The translations under genes were made by a program, and so were the position numbers. The notes below the pieces were generated by a model. That model saw nothing but the letters and a program-made list of their open reading frames with translations, had not been told where the DNA came from and did not search any database. From assembly GCF_043099285.1 (NCBI RefSeq), contig NZ_CP170723.1, positions 2,666,001 through 2,730,000 of the forward strand: 64,000 nt of DNA. Reading direction: 5' to 3'. Origin of the DNA: Oryzobacter telluris. GTDB taxonomy: Bacteria; Actinomycetota; Actinomycetes; Actinomycetales; Dermatophilaceae. This document shows positions 56,934 to 64,000 of the stretch, in pieces. The number at the start of each line of letters is the position of its first letter. Within the stretch, counting starts at the first letter, position 1.

Positions 56934-56960
56934 ACGATAGTGTGCGTCACACACTATCGT
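56934..56960 (-). promoter_or_regulatory. PadR operator overlapping the -10 box
   Basis: ACGATAGTGTG-5 nt-CACACTATCGT, perfect 11-bp arms. The minus-strand TATCGT within the arm nearest the gene lies 7 nt before the ATG, so the bound repressor would cover the promoter. Confidence 0.75.
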
Positions 56961-57001
56961 CAACGACACATGTTCGAGCCCACGCCCGGTCCGGCTGAGT
57001 G

Positions 57002-57045
57002 CGGCAACACGCAGGCCTCGACAGCCGAACGTCGGCGTGTTGCCG
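57002..57045 (-). terminator. hairpin terminator of the thioesterase gene
   Basis: CGGCAACACGC / GCGTGTTGCCG, perfect 11-bp stem, 59 nt beyond the stop at 57105. Confidence 0.55.
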
Positions 57046-57104
57046 TCCTGAAGTGGCGCAGGAGCGGGCCCGACGACCGGGGAGGCGAGGCCAGCCGGGG
57101 TCGC

Positions 57105-58052
57105 TCAGTCGCCGAAGCGCTCGCGGATCCTCACGAGCTCGACGGCGTGGGCGTCGAGCACCCGGTCCTCGTCGTTGGCGGGGACCCACGTGGGGCAGGG
57201 CACGGCCCGTCGCTCGTCGTCGATCCCCACGAAGATGGTGCGGCAGTACGTGGTCAGCTCCATCCCCTCGGGCACGGCGGTGGGGTCACCCGACCGCACG
57301 TGGACGCCGATGTGCATCGAGGTGCGGCCGGTGTGCAGCAGCCGCGCCTCGACCTCGACGAGGTGGCCGATCCGCAGCGGCCGGTAGAAGCGCACTCCCC
57401 CGGTGAAGATGGCGACGTTGTGGGCGTCCCCGGTCCACTGCGTCGCGAGGACGTGGGCGGCCTCGTCGATCCAGCGCATGACGATGCCGCCGTGCACCTT
57501 GCCGCCCCAGTTGACGTCGGTCGGCGCCGCGAGGAAGCGCAGCGACACCCGCGGCGCCGTCCCGGCGTCGGTGTACTCGACCCCCGCCATCGCCGTCTCG
57601 ACCTCGGCGCGCAGGTCGGCCCGCCGCACGGCCCACGCCTGCTGCAGCTCCTCCCCCAGGGTCGCGGGCGCGAACGTCGGCACGGGCGTCGAGCGGCCCT
57701 CGTCGTCGACGGCCACGAAGACCATGAGGCAGCGGGTCGCCGGCGCGAGCTCGCGGGTGCGCGGCGGACCGGACGCGACGTCGACGGTCACGTGCATCGA
57801 GCTGCGCCCGGTGAGGACGACGCGCGCCGTCACCTCGACGAGCTCACCGACCTCGACGGGCCGGGTGAACCGGACGTTGCCGACGTAGGCGGTCACGGCG
57901 TAGGTGCCACCCCAGCCGGCGGCCGCGGCGTACCCCGCCTTGTCGATCCACTCCAGGACCCGGCCGGCCGACACCGACCCCGAGCGCCCGGCATCCGTGG
58001 GCGCGGCGAGGAAGCGCAGCGTGATCTCGGCGGGTGGCCGGTGCTCGCCCAC
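57105..58052 (-). CDS. double-hotdog acyl-CoA thioesterase
   Basis: 315 aa with two tandem hotdog domains, each starting LRFLAAPTD. The second keeps the catalytic pattern NWGGKVHGGIVMRWIDEAA of YciA/ACOT-type hydrolases. The first is degenerate: the Asn is lost and HGG reads SAG (SGSVSAGRVLEWIDKAG), so only domain 2 is expected to be active. Releases CoA from acyl-CoA; chain length unknown. GTG 58052 with GAGGAGG 6 nt upstream is preferred over the earlier ATG. Confidence 0.88.
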   Translation of the reverse strand: MGEHRPPAEITLRFLAAPTDAGRSGSVSAGRVLEWIDKAGYAAAAGWGGTYAVTAYVGNVRFTRPVEVGELVEVTARVVLTGRSSMHVTVDVASGPPRTRELAPATRCLMVFVAVDDEGRSTPVPTFAPATLGEELQQAWAVRRADLRAEVETAMAGVEYTDAGTAPRVSLRFLAAPTDVNWGGKVHGGIVMRWIDEAAHVLATQWTGDAHNVAIFTGGVRFYRPLRIGHLVEVEARLLHTGRTSMHIGVHVRSGDPTAVPEGMELTTYCRTIFVGIDDERRAVPCPTWVPANDEDRVLDAHAVELVRIRERFGD

Positions 58053-58124
58053 GGGCGACCTCCTCGGGAACGGGTGGCCACACTCTCCCACCCGGTGCGG
58101 CCGCGCCGCGCCCGAGTCCGTCGG

Positions 58125-60095
58125 TCAGGCGTGGGTGTGCTCGCGCATCGCCTCGCGGCCGGAGCCGAGGACGGTGAGCGGCAGCAGCTTGACGCCGGTG
58201 GGGCCGATCTCGATCTCGGTGTTCATCTGCGGGCAGACGCCGCAGTCGAAGCACGGGGTCCAGCGGCAGTCGTCGACCTCGGTCTCGTCGAGCGAGTCGA
58301 GCCAGTCCTGCCAGAGCCACTCCTTGTCGAGCCCGGAGTCGATGTGGTCCCAGGGCAGGACCTCGGACTCCCCGCGCTCGCGGGTGGTGTACCAGGCGAC
58401 GTCGATACCGAACGCCGGCAGCTCGCGCTCGGCCGCGGCCATCCAGCGGTCGTAGGAGAAGTGCTCGGACCAGCCGTCGAAGCGGCCGCCGTCGCGCCAC
58501 ACGGCCTCGATGACGCGGCCGACCCGGCGGTCACCGCGCGAGAGCAGTCCCTCGACGATGCCGGGCTTGCCGTCGTGGTAGCGGAACCCGATGGCGCTGG
58601 CGAAGCGGCGGTCGGCGCGGATGGCCTCCCGCAGCTTGGCCAGGCGGGCGTCGGTCTCCTCGGCGCCGAGCTGCGCGGCCCACTGGAACGGAGTGTGCGG
58701 CTTGGGCACGAACCCGCCGATGGAGACGGTGCACCGGATGTCGCGGCGGCCACTGACCTCACGGCCGGTCTCGATGACGCGCTTCGCCAGCTCGGCGATC
58801 TGCAGGACGTCCTCGTCGGTCTCGGTGGGCAGGCCGCACATGAAGTAGAGCTTCACCTGCCGCCAGCCCGCGCCGTACGCGGCCGAGACGGTGCGGATGA
58901 GGTCCTCCTCGGTCACCATCTTGTTGATGACCTTGCGGATCCGCTCCGACCCTCCCTCGGGCGCGAAGGTCAGCCCCGAGCGGCGCCCGTTGCGGGTCAG
59001 CTCGTTGGCGAGGTCGATGTTGAAAGCGTCGACGCGCGTGGAGGGAAGCGACAGACCGGTGTTGGTGCCCTCGTAGCGGTCGGCCAGGCCCTTGGCGACG
59101 TCGGCGATCTCGGAGTGGTCGGCCGAGCTCAGGGAGAGCAGGCCCACCTCCTCGAATCCCGTTGCGGCCAGGCCGCGCTCGACCATCTCGCCGATGCCGG
59201 TGATGGAGCGCTCGCGCACCGGGCGGGTGATCATCCCGGCCTGGCAGAAGCGGCAGCCGCGGGTGCAGCCGCGGAAGATCTCGACCGACATCCGCTCGTG
59301 CACCGACTCGGCCAGCGGCACGAGCGGCTGCTTCGGGTACGGCCAGGCGTCGAGGTCCATGACGGTGTGCTTCGAGACGCGCCACGGCACGCCGGGCGCG
59401 TTCGGGGCGACGCGCTGGATGCGCCCGTCGGACAGGTAGGTGACGTCGTAGAACGCCGGGACGTAGACGCCACCCGTGCGCGCCAGGCGCAGGAGGATCT
59501 CTCGTCGGCCACCGGGTCGGCCCTCGCGCTTCCACGCGCCGACGAGGTCGGTGATGGCGAGGACGGCCTCCTCGCCGTCGCCCACCACGGCGGCGTCGAC
59601 GAAGTCGACGATCGTCTCGGGGTTGAAGGCCGCATGGCCGCCGGCGATGACAAGGGGGTGGCTGTCGTCGCGGTCGGCGGCGTGCAGCGGGATGCCGGCG
59701 AGGTCGAGCGCGGTGAGCATGTTCGTGTAGCCGAGCTCGGTGGAGAACGACAGGCCGAACAGGTCGAAGTCACCGACGGGGCGGTGCGCGTCGACGGTGA
59801 ACTGCGGGACGCCGTGCTCGCGCATCAGGGCCTCGAGGTCGGGCCACACCGCGTAGGTGCGCTCGGCCAGGGCGTCGGGCCGCTCGTTGAGGACTTCGTA
59901 CAGGATCATGACGCCCTGGTTCGGCACGCCGACCTCGTAGGCGTCGGGGTACATCAGCGACCACCGCACGGTGGCGTCGCCGGCGACGTCCCAGTCCTTG
60001 ACCGTGGAGTTCAGCTCGCCGCCGACGTACTGGATCGGCTTGCTCACCTGCTCGAGGAGCGGCTCGAGGGAGCGGAAGACGGACTGACCGGGCAT
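58125..60095 (-). CDS. TIGR03960-family B12-binding radical SAM protein
   Basis: 656 aa. N-terminal cobalamin-binding-like domain (FDLFGLSFSTELGYTNMLTA, VIAGGHAAFNPE) then a radical SAM core with the cluster motif RGCTRGCRFCQAG (C-x3-C-x2-C) near residue 260, LTFAPEGGSERIRKVINK and a C-terminal Cys-rich stretch CFDCGVCPQM. Family of unknown substrate, usually adjacent to the DUF2344 protein; here they are 4.3 kb apart. TACCCT 6 nt before the ATG indicates a leaderless mRNA. The long open frame to 62024 is a shadow. Confidence 0.9.
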   Translation of the reverse strand: MPGQSVFRSLEPLLEQVSKPIQYVGGELNSTVKDWDVAGDATVRWSLMYPDAYEVGVPNQGVMILYEVLNERPDALAERTYAVWPDLEALMREHGVPQFTVDAHRPVGDFDLFGLSFSTELGYTNMLTALDLAGIPLHAADRDDSHPLVIAGGHAAFNPETIVDFVDAAVVGDGEEAVLAITDLVGAWKREGRPGGRREILLRLARTGGVYVPAFYDVTYLSDGRIQRVAPNAPGVPWRVSKHTVMDLDAWPYPKQPLVPLAESVHERMSVEIFRGCTRGCRFCQAGMITRPVRERSITGIGEMVERGLAATGFEEVGLLSLSSADHSEIADVAKGLADRYEGTNTGLSLPSTRVDAFNIDLANELTRNGRRSGLTFAPEGGSERIRKVINKMVTEEDLIRTVSAAYGAGWRQVKLYFMCGLPTETDEDVLQIAELAKRVIETGREVSGRRDIRCTVSIGGFVPKPHTPFQWAAQLGAEETDARLAKLREAIRADRRFASAIGFRYHDGKPGIVEGLLSRGDRRVGRVIEAVWRDGGRFDGWSEHFSYDRWMAAAERELPAFGIDVAWYTTRERGESEVLPWDHIDSGLDKEWLWQDWLDSLDETEVDDCRWTPCFDCGVCPQMNTEIEIGPTGVKLLPLTVLGSGREAMREHTHA

Positions 60096-60257
60096 CCCCC
60101 AAGGGTAGGTCGCCGCGCCGAACCACCCAAAACGCCGCCGATCCTCCCCACTGTTCGCGACCCGTGAACGCGAATCGGGCCAGATGCGTTCACCCAGCGC
60201 CATGAGTGGAGGGGGTGGGAGGTCGACCGGGGCGGCCGCGGGTGCTGGGATGGGGGC

Positions 60258-61637
60258 ATGACCACGGACACGCCCGTCGACCTGGTCGTCCTCGGCCTCG
60301 GGCCCGGCGGCGAGCACCTCGCCACCGAGGCCGCGAAGGCCGGCCTCACCGTCGTCGGCGTCGACAAGCGCCTCGTCGGCGGCGAGTGCCCCTACTACGG
60401 CTGCATCCCCTCGAAGATGGTCATCCGCGCGGCCGGCTCGCTCGCCGAGGCCCGCCGGGTCGCGGCGCTGGCCGGCACGGCCGAGGTCGCCCCCGACTGG
60501 TCGGTCGTCGCCCGCCGCATCCGCGACGAGGCCACCGACGACTGGGACGACACCGTCGCCGTCGAGCGCCTCGAGAGGGCCGGGGTCCGCTTCGTCCGCG
60601 GTCACGGCCGCCTCGATGGCGTGGGCACCGTCGTCGTCGGCGACCAGCGGTTCGTCGCGAGCCGAGGCGTCGTCCTCAACACGGGCACGGCGCCGGCCGC
60701 CCCACCCGTCGACGGCCTCGCCGACACCCCGTTCTGGACCAACCGCGACGTCCTCGCCACCCCCGACCTTCCCGCGTCGATGGTCGTCATCGGCGGCGGC
60801 GCGATCGGGGCCGAGCTGGCCCAGGCGTTCGCCCGCTTCGGCACCGAGGTCTCGCTCGTCGAGGTCGCGCCGCGGATCCTCGCGCTGGAGGAGCCGGAGT
60901 CCTCCGAGGTCGTCGCCGCCGCGTTCGCCGCCGAGGGCGTCCGGGTGCTCGCGGGCGCGAAGATCCGCCGGGTCGACCACGCCGAGGGCCGCTTCACCGT
61001 GGCCGTCACGGATGCGGGAGGCACCGACCTCGACCTCGGCGCCGACCGCCTCCTCGTCGCGGCCGGTCGACGCCCCAACCTCCACGACATCGGGCTGGAG
61101 ACCGTCGGGCTCGACCCGGCCGCCCGCAGCATCGCCACCGACGGCCGGATGCGCGCGGGCGAGCGGCTCTGGGCGGTCGGCGACATCGCCGGCAAGGGCG
61201 CGTTCACCCACCTGTCGATGTACCAGGCCGGCATCGCCCTCGACGACGTCCTGGGCCGCGGCGACCGCGAGGCCGAGTACCACGCGGTCCCCCGCGTCAC
61301 CTTCACCGACCCCGAGGTCGGGTCGGTGGGGCTGACCGAGCAGCAGGCCCGCGACGCCGGCCTCGACGTCGCCACCGGCAGCACCCCGCTGTCGGGCTCC
61401 ACGCGCGGCTGGATCCACGGCCCCGGCGGCGAGGGCGTCATCAAGCTCGTCGCCGACCGCGCCACCGGGACGCTCGTCGGCGCCACCGCCGTCGGCCCGA
61501 GCGGCGGCGAGGTCCTGTCGATGCTCGCGACCGCCGTGCACGCGCGCGTCCCCGTGGCCACCCTGCGGGGCATGGTGTTCGCCTACCCGACCTTCCACCG
61601 CGCCGTCGAGACCGCGCTGGCCGCCCTCGAGGAGTGA
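60258..61637 (+). CDS. pyridine nucleotide-disulfide oxidoreductase, 459 aa
   Basis: Lipoamide dehydrogenase/mercuric reductase fold. FAD motif VLGLGPGGEHLATEAAK at the N-terminus, redox disulfide GGECPYYGCIPSK near residue 42, NAD(P) motif VIGGGAIGAELAQAF near 177, FAD-binding AVGDIAGKGAFTHLS, and C-terminal VFAYPTFHRAVETAL, where the usual HPTLSE is replaced by YPTFHRAVE, as in several unassigned subgroups. The substrate is unknown; not a pyruvate dehydrogenase context. The stop overlaps the next GTG by 4 nt. Confidence 0.9.
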   Translation: MTTDTPVDLVVLGLGPGGEHLATEAAKAGLTVVGVDKRLVGGECPYYGCIPSKMVIRAAGSLAEARRVAALAGTAEVAPDWSVVARRIRDEATDDWDDTVAVERLERAGVRFVRGHGRLDGVGTVVVGDQRFVASRGVVLNTGTAPAAPPVDGLADTPFWTNRDVLATPDLPASMVVIGGGAIGAELAQAFARFGTEVSLVEVAPRILALEEPESSEVVAAAFAAEGVRVLAGAKIRRVDHAEGRFTVAVTDAGGTDLDLGADRLLVAAGRRPNLHDIGLETVGLDPAARSIATDGRMRAGERLWAVGDIAGKGAFTHLSMYQAGIALDDVLGRGDREAEYHAVPRVTFTDPEVGSVGLTEQQARDAGLDVATGSTPLSGSTRGWIHGPGGEGVIKLVADRATGTLVGATAVGPSGGEVLSMLATAVHARVPVATLRGMVFAYPTFHRAVETALAALEE

Positions 61638-62221
61638 GCGTGGGTCCCGCGGACCGGGTCGCCGCCGCGATGGCGGCCCAGCCGCGCGTCCTCTTCCTCC
61701 CCCGCGCCGCTCGACCCGAGGCCGCGCACGACGGCCCGCTCGCCATCGGCCACGGCCAGACCAACAGCCAGCCGCGCACCGTGGCGGCGATGCTCGAGCT
61801 CCTCGACGTCCGACCCGGCCACCGCGTGCTCGACGTCGGGTCCGGCTCCGGCTGGACCACCGCCCTGCTCGCCGAGCTCGTCGGGCCGACCGGCGAGGTC
61901 CTCGGCCTCGAGCTGGTCGACGACCTCGTCGACTTCGGCCGACGCAACCTCGCGCGAACAGGCCTGTCCCACGCCGTGATCCGCGCCGCCTCCCCCGGCG
62001 TCCTCGGCGCCCCCGACGACGCACCCTTCGACCGCGTGCTCGTCTCGGCGATGGCCCGGCACCTCCCCGAGGCCCTCGTGGCCCAGCTCGCCCCCGGTGG
62101 CGTCCTCGTCGTCCCCGTCGACGGCCTGATGACGCGGGTCGTCCTCGACGACCCCGCCACGGGAGGCCGCCACACCACCACGCACGGCCGCTACCGCTTC
62201 GTCCCCCTCATCGGCGGCTGA
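61634..62221 (+). CDS. protein-L-isoaspartate O-methyltransferase-like
   Basis: 195 aa, short for PIMT. GHGQTNSQPRTVAAML near residue 43 is the PIMT signature, and VLDVGSGSGWTTALLAELVG near 63 is the SAM-binding motif I; VLVSAMARHLPEALVAQL and GGVLVVPVDG follow. Methylates L-isoaspartyl residues to start repair of aged proteins. GTG overlapping the oxidoreductase stop (GTGA) implies coupled translation; a second GTG six nt downstream is possible. Confidence 0.88.
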   Translation: MSVGPADRVAAAMAAQPRVLFLPRAARPEAAHDGPLAIGHGQTNSQPRTVAAMLELLDVRPGHRVLDVGSGSGWTTALLAELVGPTGEVLGLELVDDLVDFGRRNLARTGLSHAVIRAASPGVLGAPDDAPFDRVLVSAMARHLPEALVAQLAPGGVLVVPVDGLMTRVVLDDPATGGRHTTTHGRYRFVPLIGG

Positions 62222-62243
62222 GTCCGACCGAGGCCGCACACGG

Positions 62244-62278
62244 CGACGCCCGGACCGACGGAGGTGGTCCGGGCGTCG
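62244..62278. terminator. bidirectional hairpin terminator
   Basis: Perfect 13-bp stem CGACGCCCGGACC / GGTCCGGGCGTCG, 9-nt loop, between convergent genes ending at 62221 and 62303. Confidence 0.8.
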
Positions 62279-62302
62279 TGCCGAGCGGGCTCGGCGTGGG
62301 GG

Positions 62303-64000
62303 TCAGCCCGCGTAGTGGGCGTCGAGCAGGTCCTTGTACTTCTCCGCGACGACCTTGCGCTTGAGCTTCAGCGAGGGCGTCAGCTCGCCCTCCTCGACCG
62401 TGAGGTCGTGCTCGAGGATGGTGAACTTCTTGATCGTCTCCCACCGGTTGAGCCCGGCGTTGAGCTGGTCGACGTAGCCCTGCACCATCTCGCGCACGGC
62501 GTCCGAGGCCACGATCTCCTGGTAGGACTTCCCCTCCATCCCGTTCTGGGCGGCCCAGCCGGCGATGGCGTCGGGGTCGAGGGTGATGAGGGCGGAGACG
62601 AAGTTGCGGTCGGCCCCGTAGACGACGAGCTGGCTGGCGTAGGGGCACAGGCCCTTGAACGTCGACTCGATGATCGAGGGCGCGACGTACTTGCCGCCGC
62701 TCGTCTTGAACAGGTCCTTCTTGCGGTCGGTGATCCGCAGGAAGCCGCGGTCGTCGAGCTCGCCGATGTCGCCGGTGTGCAGCCAGCCGTCGGCGTCGAG
62801 CGCCTCGGCCGTCGCCTCGGGGTTGTTGTGGTACCCCTCCATGATCCCGGGACCACGGAGCAGGACCTCGCCGTCCTCGGCGAGGTGGATCTCGGTGCCG
62901 GGCAGCGCCCAGCCGACCGTGCCGTACCGGTACGCCTTGGTCCGCGCCACGAACGAGGCGGCGCTGGACTCGGTGAGCCCGTAGCCCTCGGCGATCTGCA
63001 TGCCCATGCTGTCGAACCATCGGGCGATGTCGCCGTTGAGGGCGGCCGAGCCGGAGATGAAGAAGCGGATGTTCCCGCCGAAGCGCTCGCGGATCTTCGC
63101 GCCGATGATCTTGTCGCTGATGGCGTACTTCCGGGCGAGCATCCCGGACGGGTTCTTGCCCTGCTCGCGCAGGATGCTGACCTCGCGGCCGACGTCGCTG
63201 GCCCAGGTGAACAGCTTCGCCTTGAGCCCGCCCTCGGCGGCCATCATCATCGAGATCCGGCCGTAGGCCTTCTCGAAGATGCGCGGCGCGGCGCCCATGA
63301 AGGTGGGCTTGACGACGGCGAGGTTGTCGACGATCTTGTCGATCCGGCCGTCGATGGCGGTGGGGAAGCCGATCTGCAGCGGCAGGGTGAGCAGCACCTT
63401 GCCGAACACGTGCGCGAGCGGCAGCCAGAGGTACTGCAGGTCGTCCTCGTGGAGGATGTCGATCGACTCGGTGCCCGCGGCCTCGTAGGTCCACGAGCTG
63501 TGCCGCAGCCGCACGCCCTTGGGGCGCCCGGTGGTGCCCGAGGTGTAGATGATCGTCGCGAGCTGGTCGGGCTGGATGCGGTCGATGCGGGCGTCGATGC
63601 CGCCCGGGTCGCCCTCGAGGTACTCGCGGCCCAGGGTGCGCACGTCGTCGAGGCTGAGGGTCCACGCGTCGTCGTCGGACTGCCCGTCGAAGACGACGAC
63701 CCGGGTGACGCCGGGGATCTGCGCCCGGATGGAGCGCAGCTTGTCGAGCTGCTCGGCGTTCTCGGCGAAGACGACCTTGGTGCCGGAGTCGGCGAGGATG
63801 AACGCGACGTCGTCGGCGATGGTCGTGGGGTAGATCGTCGTGGTGGCGCCGCCGCTCACCATGATGGCGAGGTCGGCCAGCGCCCACTCGTAGCGCGTGC
63901 TCGACGCGATGGCGACCCGGTCCTCGGGGTCGACGCCCAGGGCCACGAGGCCGGCCCCGATCTCGCGGACGACGGTGTCGACGTCCTTCCACGACTCGGT
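62303..64000 (-). CDS. long-chain fatty acid-CoA ligase (FadD15-like), 5' end outside the window
   Basis: At least 566 residues; the frame stays open through base 64000, so the N-terminus lies beyond the window and the ATG at 63946 is internal. ANL-superfamily motifs: ATIIYTSGTTGRPKGVRL (P-loop), EGYGLTESSAA, WLHTGDIGELDDRGFLRITD (core TGDIGELDDRGFLRITDRKK split across the hinge) and KFTILEHDLTVEEGELTPSL near the C-terminus. The insert with SGSAALNGDIARWF is characteristic of FadD15/FACS-type ligases. Activates fatty acids with ATP and CoA; fits the desaturase, PlsY and thioesterase genes nearby. Confidence 0.93.
   Translation of the reverse strand, partial: TESWKDVDTVVREIGAGLVALGVDPEDRVAIASSTRYEWALADLAIMVSGGATTTIYPTTIADDVAFILADSGTKVVFAENAEQLDKLRSIRAQIPGVTRVVVFDGQSDDDAWTLSLDDVRTLGREYLEGDPGGIDARIDRIQPDQLATIIYTSGTTGRPKGVRLRHSSWTYEAAGTESIDILHEDDLQYLWLPLAHVFGKVLLTLPLQIGFPTAIDGRIDKIVDNLAVVKPTFMGAAPRIFEKAYGRISMMMAAEGGLKAKLFTWASDVGREVSILREQGKNPSGMLARKYAISDKIIGAKIRERFGGNIRFFISGSAALNGDIARWFDSMGMQIAEGYGLTESSAASFVARTKAYRYGTVGWALPGTEIHLAEDGEVLLRGPGIMEGYHNNPEATAEALDADGWLHTGDIGELDDRGFLRITDRKKDLFKTSGGKYVAPSIIESTFKGLCPYASQLVVYGADRNFVSALITLDPDAIAGWAAQNGMEGKSYQEIVASDAVREMVQGYVDQLNAGLNRWETIKKFTILEHDLTVEEGELTPSLKLKRKVVAEKYKDLLDAHYAG

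Overview
This window is a chromosomal segment of a high-GC actinobacterium. The base composition, near-total G/C third codon positions, frequent GTG starts, 4-nt stop/start overlaps and TANNNT promoters placed 6-7 nt before start codons all point that way. The conserved order rne-rplU-rpmA-obgE-proB-(pdxY)-proA-(GT2)-nadD-rsfS-phosphatase-tRNA-Ala ... leuS ... degV-plsY-comEA-comEC ... lexA ... nrdR-nrdJ is the usual actinobacterial block. Within it I lean to Micrococcales, perhaps Intrasporangiaceae, but family level is inference. No rRNA, insertion sequence, prophage or CRISPR array was seen.

Left part (1-8.6 kb): accessory genes. Two unknown genes diverge from a 12-bp inverted repeat. Two paralogous two-TM membrane proteins (1889-2476 and 5539-6126), each behind a GTAGT/ACTAC operator-like repeat, flank a DoxX-like membrane protein and an ECF sigma/anti-sigma-like pair. 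Then come a DUF2510-TM-(Ltp)2 surface protein and a TetR regulator divergent from a SnoaL-like protein.

8.6-22.7 kb: class II (B12-dependent) ribonucleotide reductase nrdJ with its repressor nrdR and paired NrdR boxes; three tiny genes, one of them a Cys-motif protein with a paralog 4 kb away; a cytoplasmic BtuF-like cobalamin-binding protein; GNAT, serine hydrolase and AlkZ-like proteins; lexA divergent from a LysM gene across a cluster of SOS boxes; a second GNAT, a Sir2 deacylase and a LysR regulator.

22.7-42.5 kb: comEC/comEA, plsY, degV, acyl-ACP desaturase, a SAM-IV-riboswitch-controlled class V aminotransferase, and leuS behind a short Leu-codon leader peptide and attenuator. Next are a YhhN lysoplasmalogenase, an EthA-like Baeyer-Villiger monooxygenase, glutathione peroxidase-metallophosphoesterase-Tag (overlapping operon), an XRE regulator divergent from an SDR, tRNA-Ala(GGC), and a translationally coupled operon small membrane protein-nadD-rsfS-phosphatase in which nadD appears to start with CTG.

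42.5-64 kb: a roughly 500-bp gene-free stretch that looks like a structured RNA gene with its own terminator, a GT2 glycosyltransferase, proA, pdxY, proB-obgE, rpmA, rplU, RNase E/G and the DUF2344 protein. A 4.2-kb accessory insert (GSA-type aminotransferase, PadR with membrane partner, double-hotdog thioesterase) separates the DUF2344 gene from its usual partner, the B12-binding radical SAM protein. The window closes with a disulfide-reductase-family flavoprotein coupled to a PIMT-like methyltransferase and the 3' part of a long-chain acyl-CoA ligase.

Main regulatory content: NrdR boxes, SOS boxes, a SAM-IV riboswitch, a leuS attenuator, several inverted-repeat operators, many GC-rich hairpin terminators and recurrent leaderless promoters.
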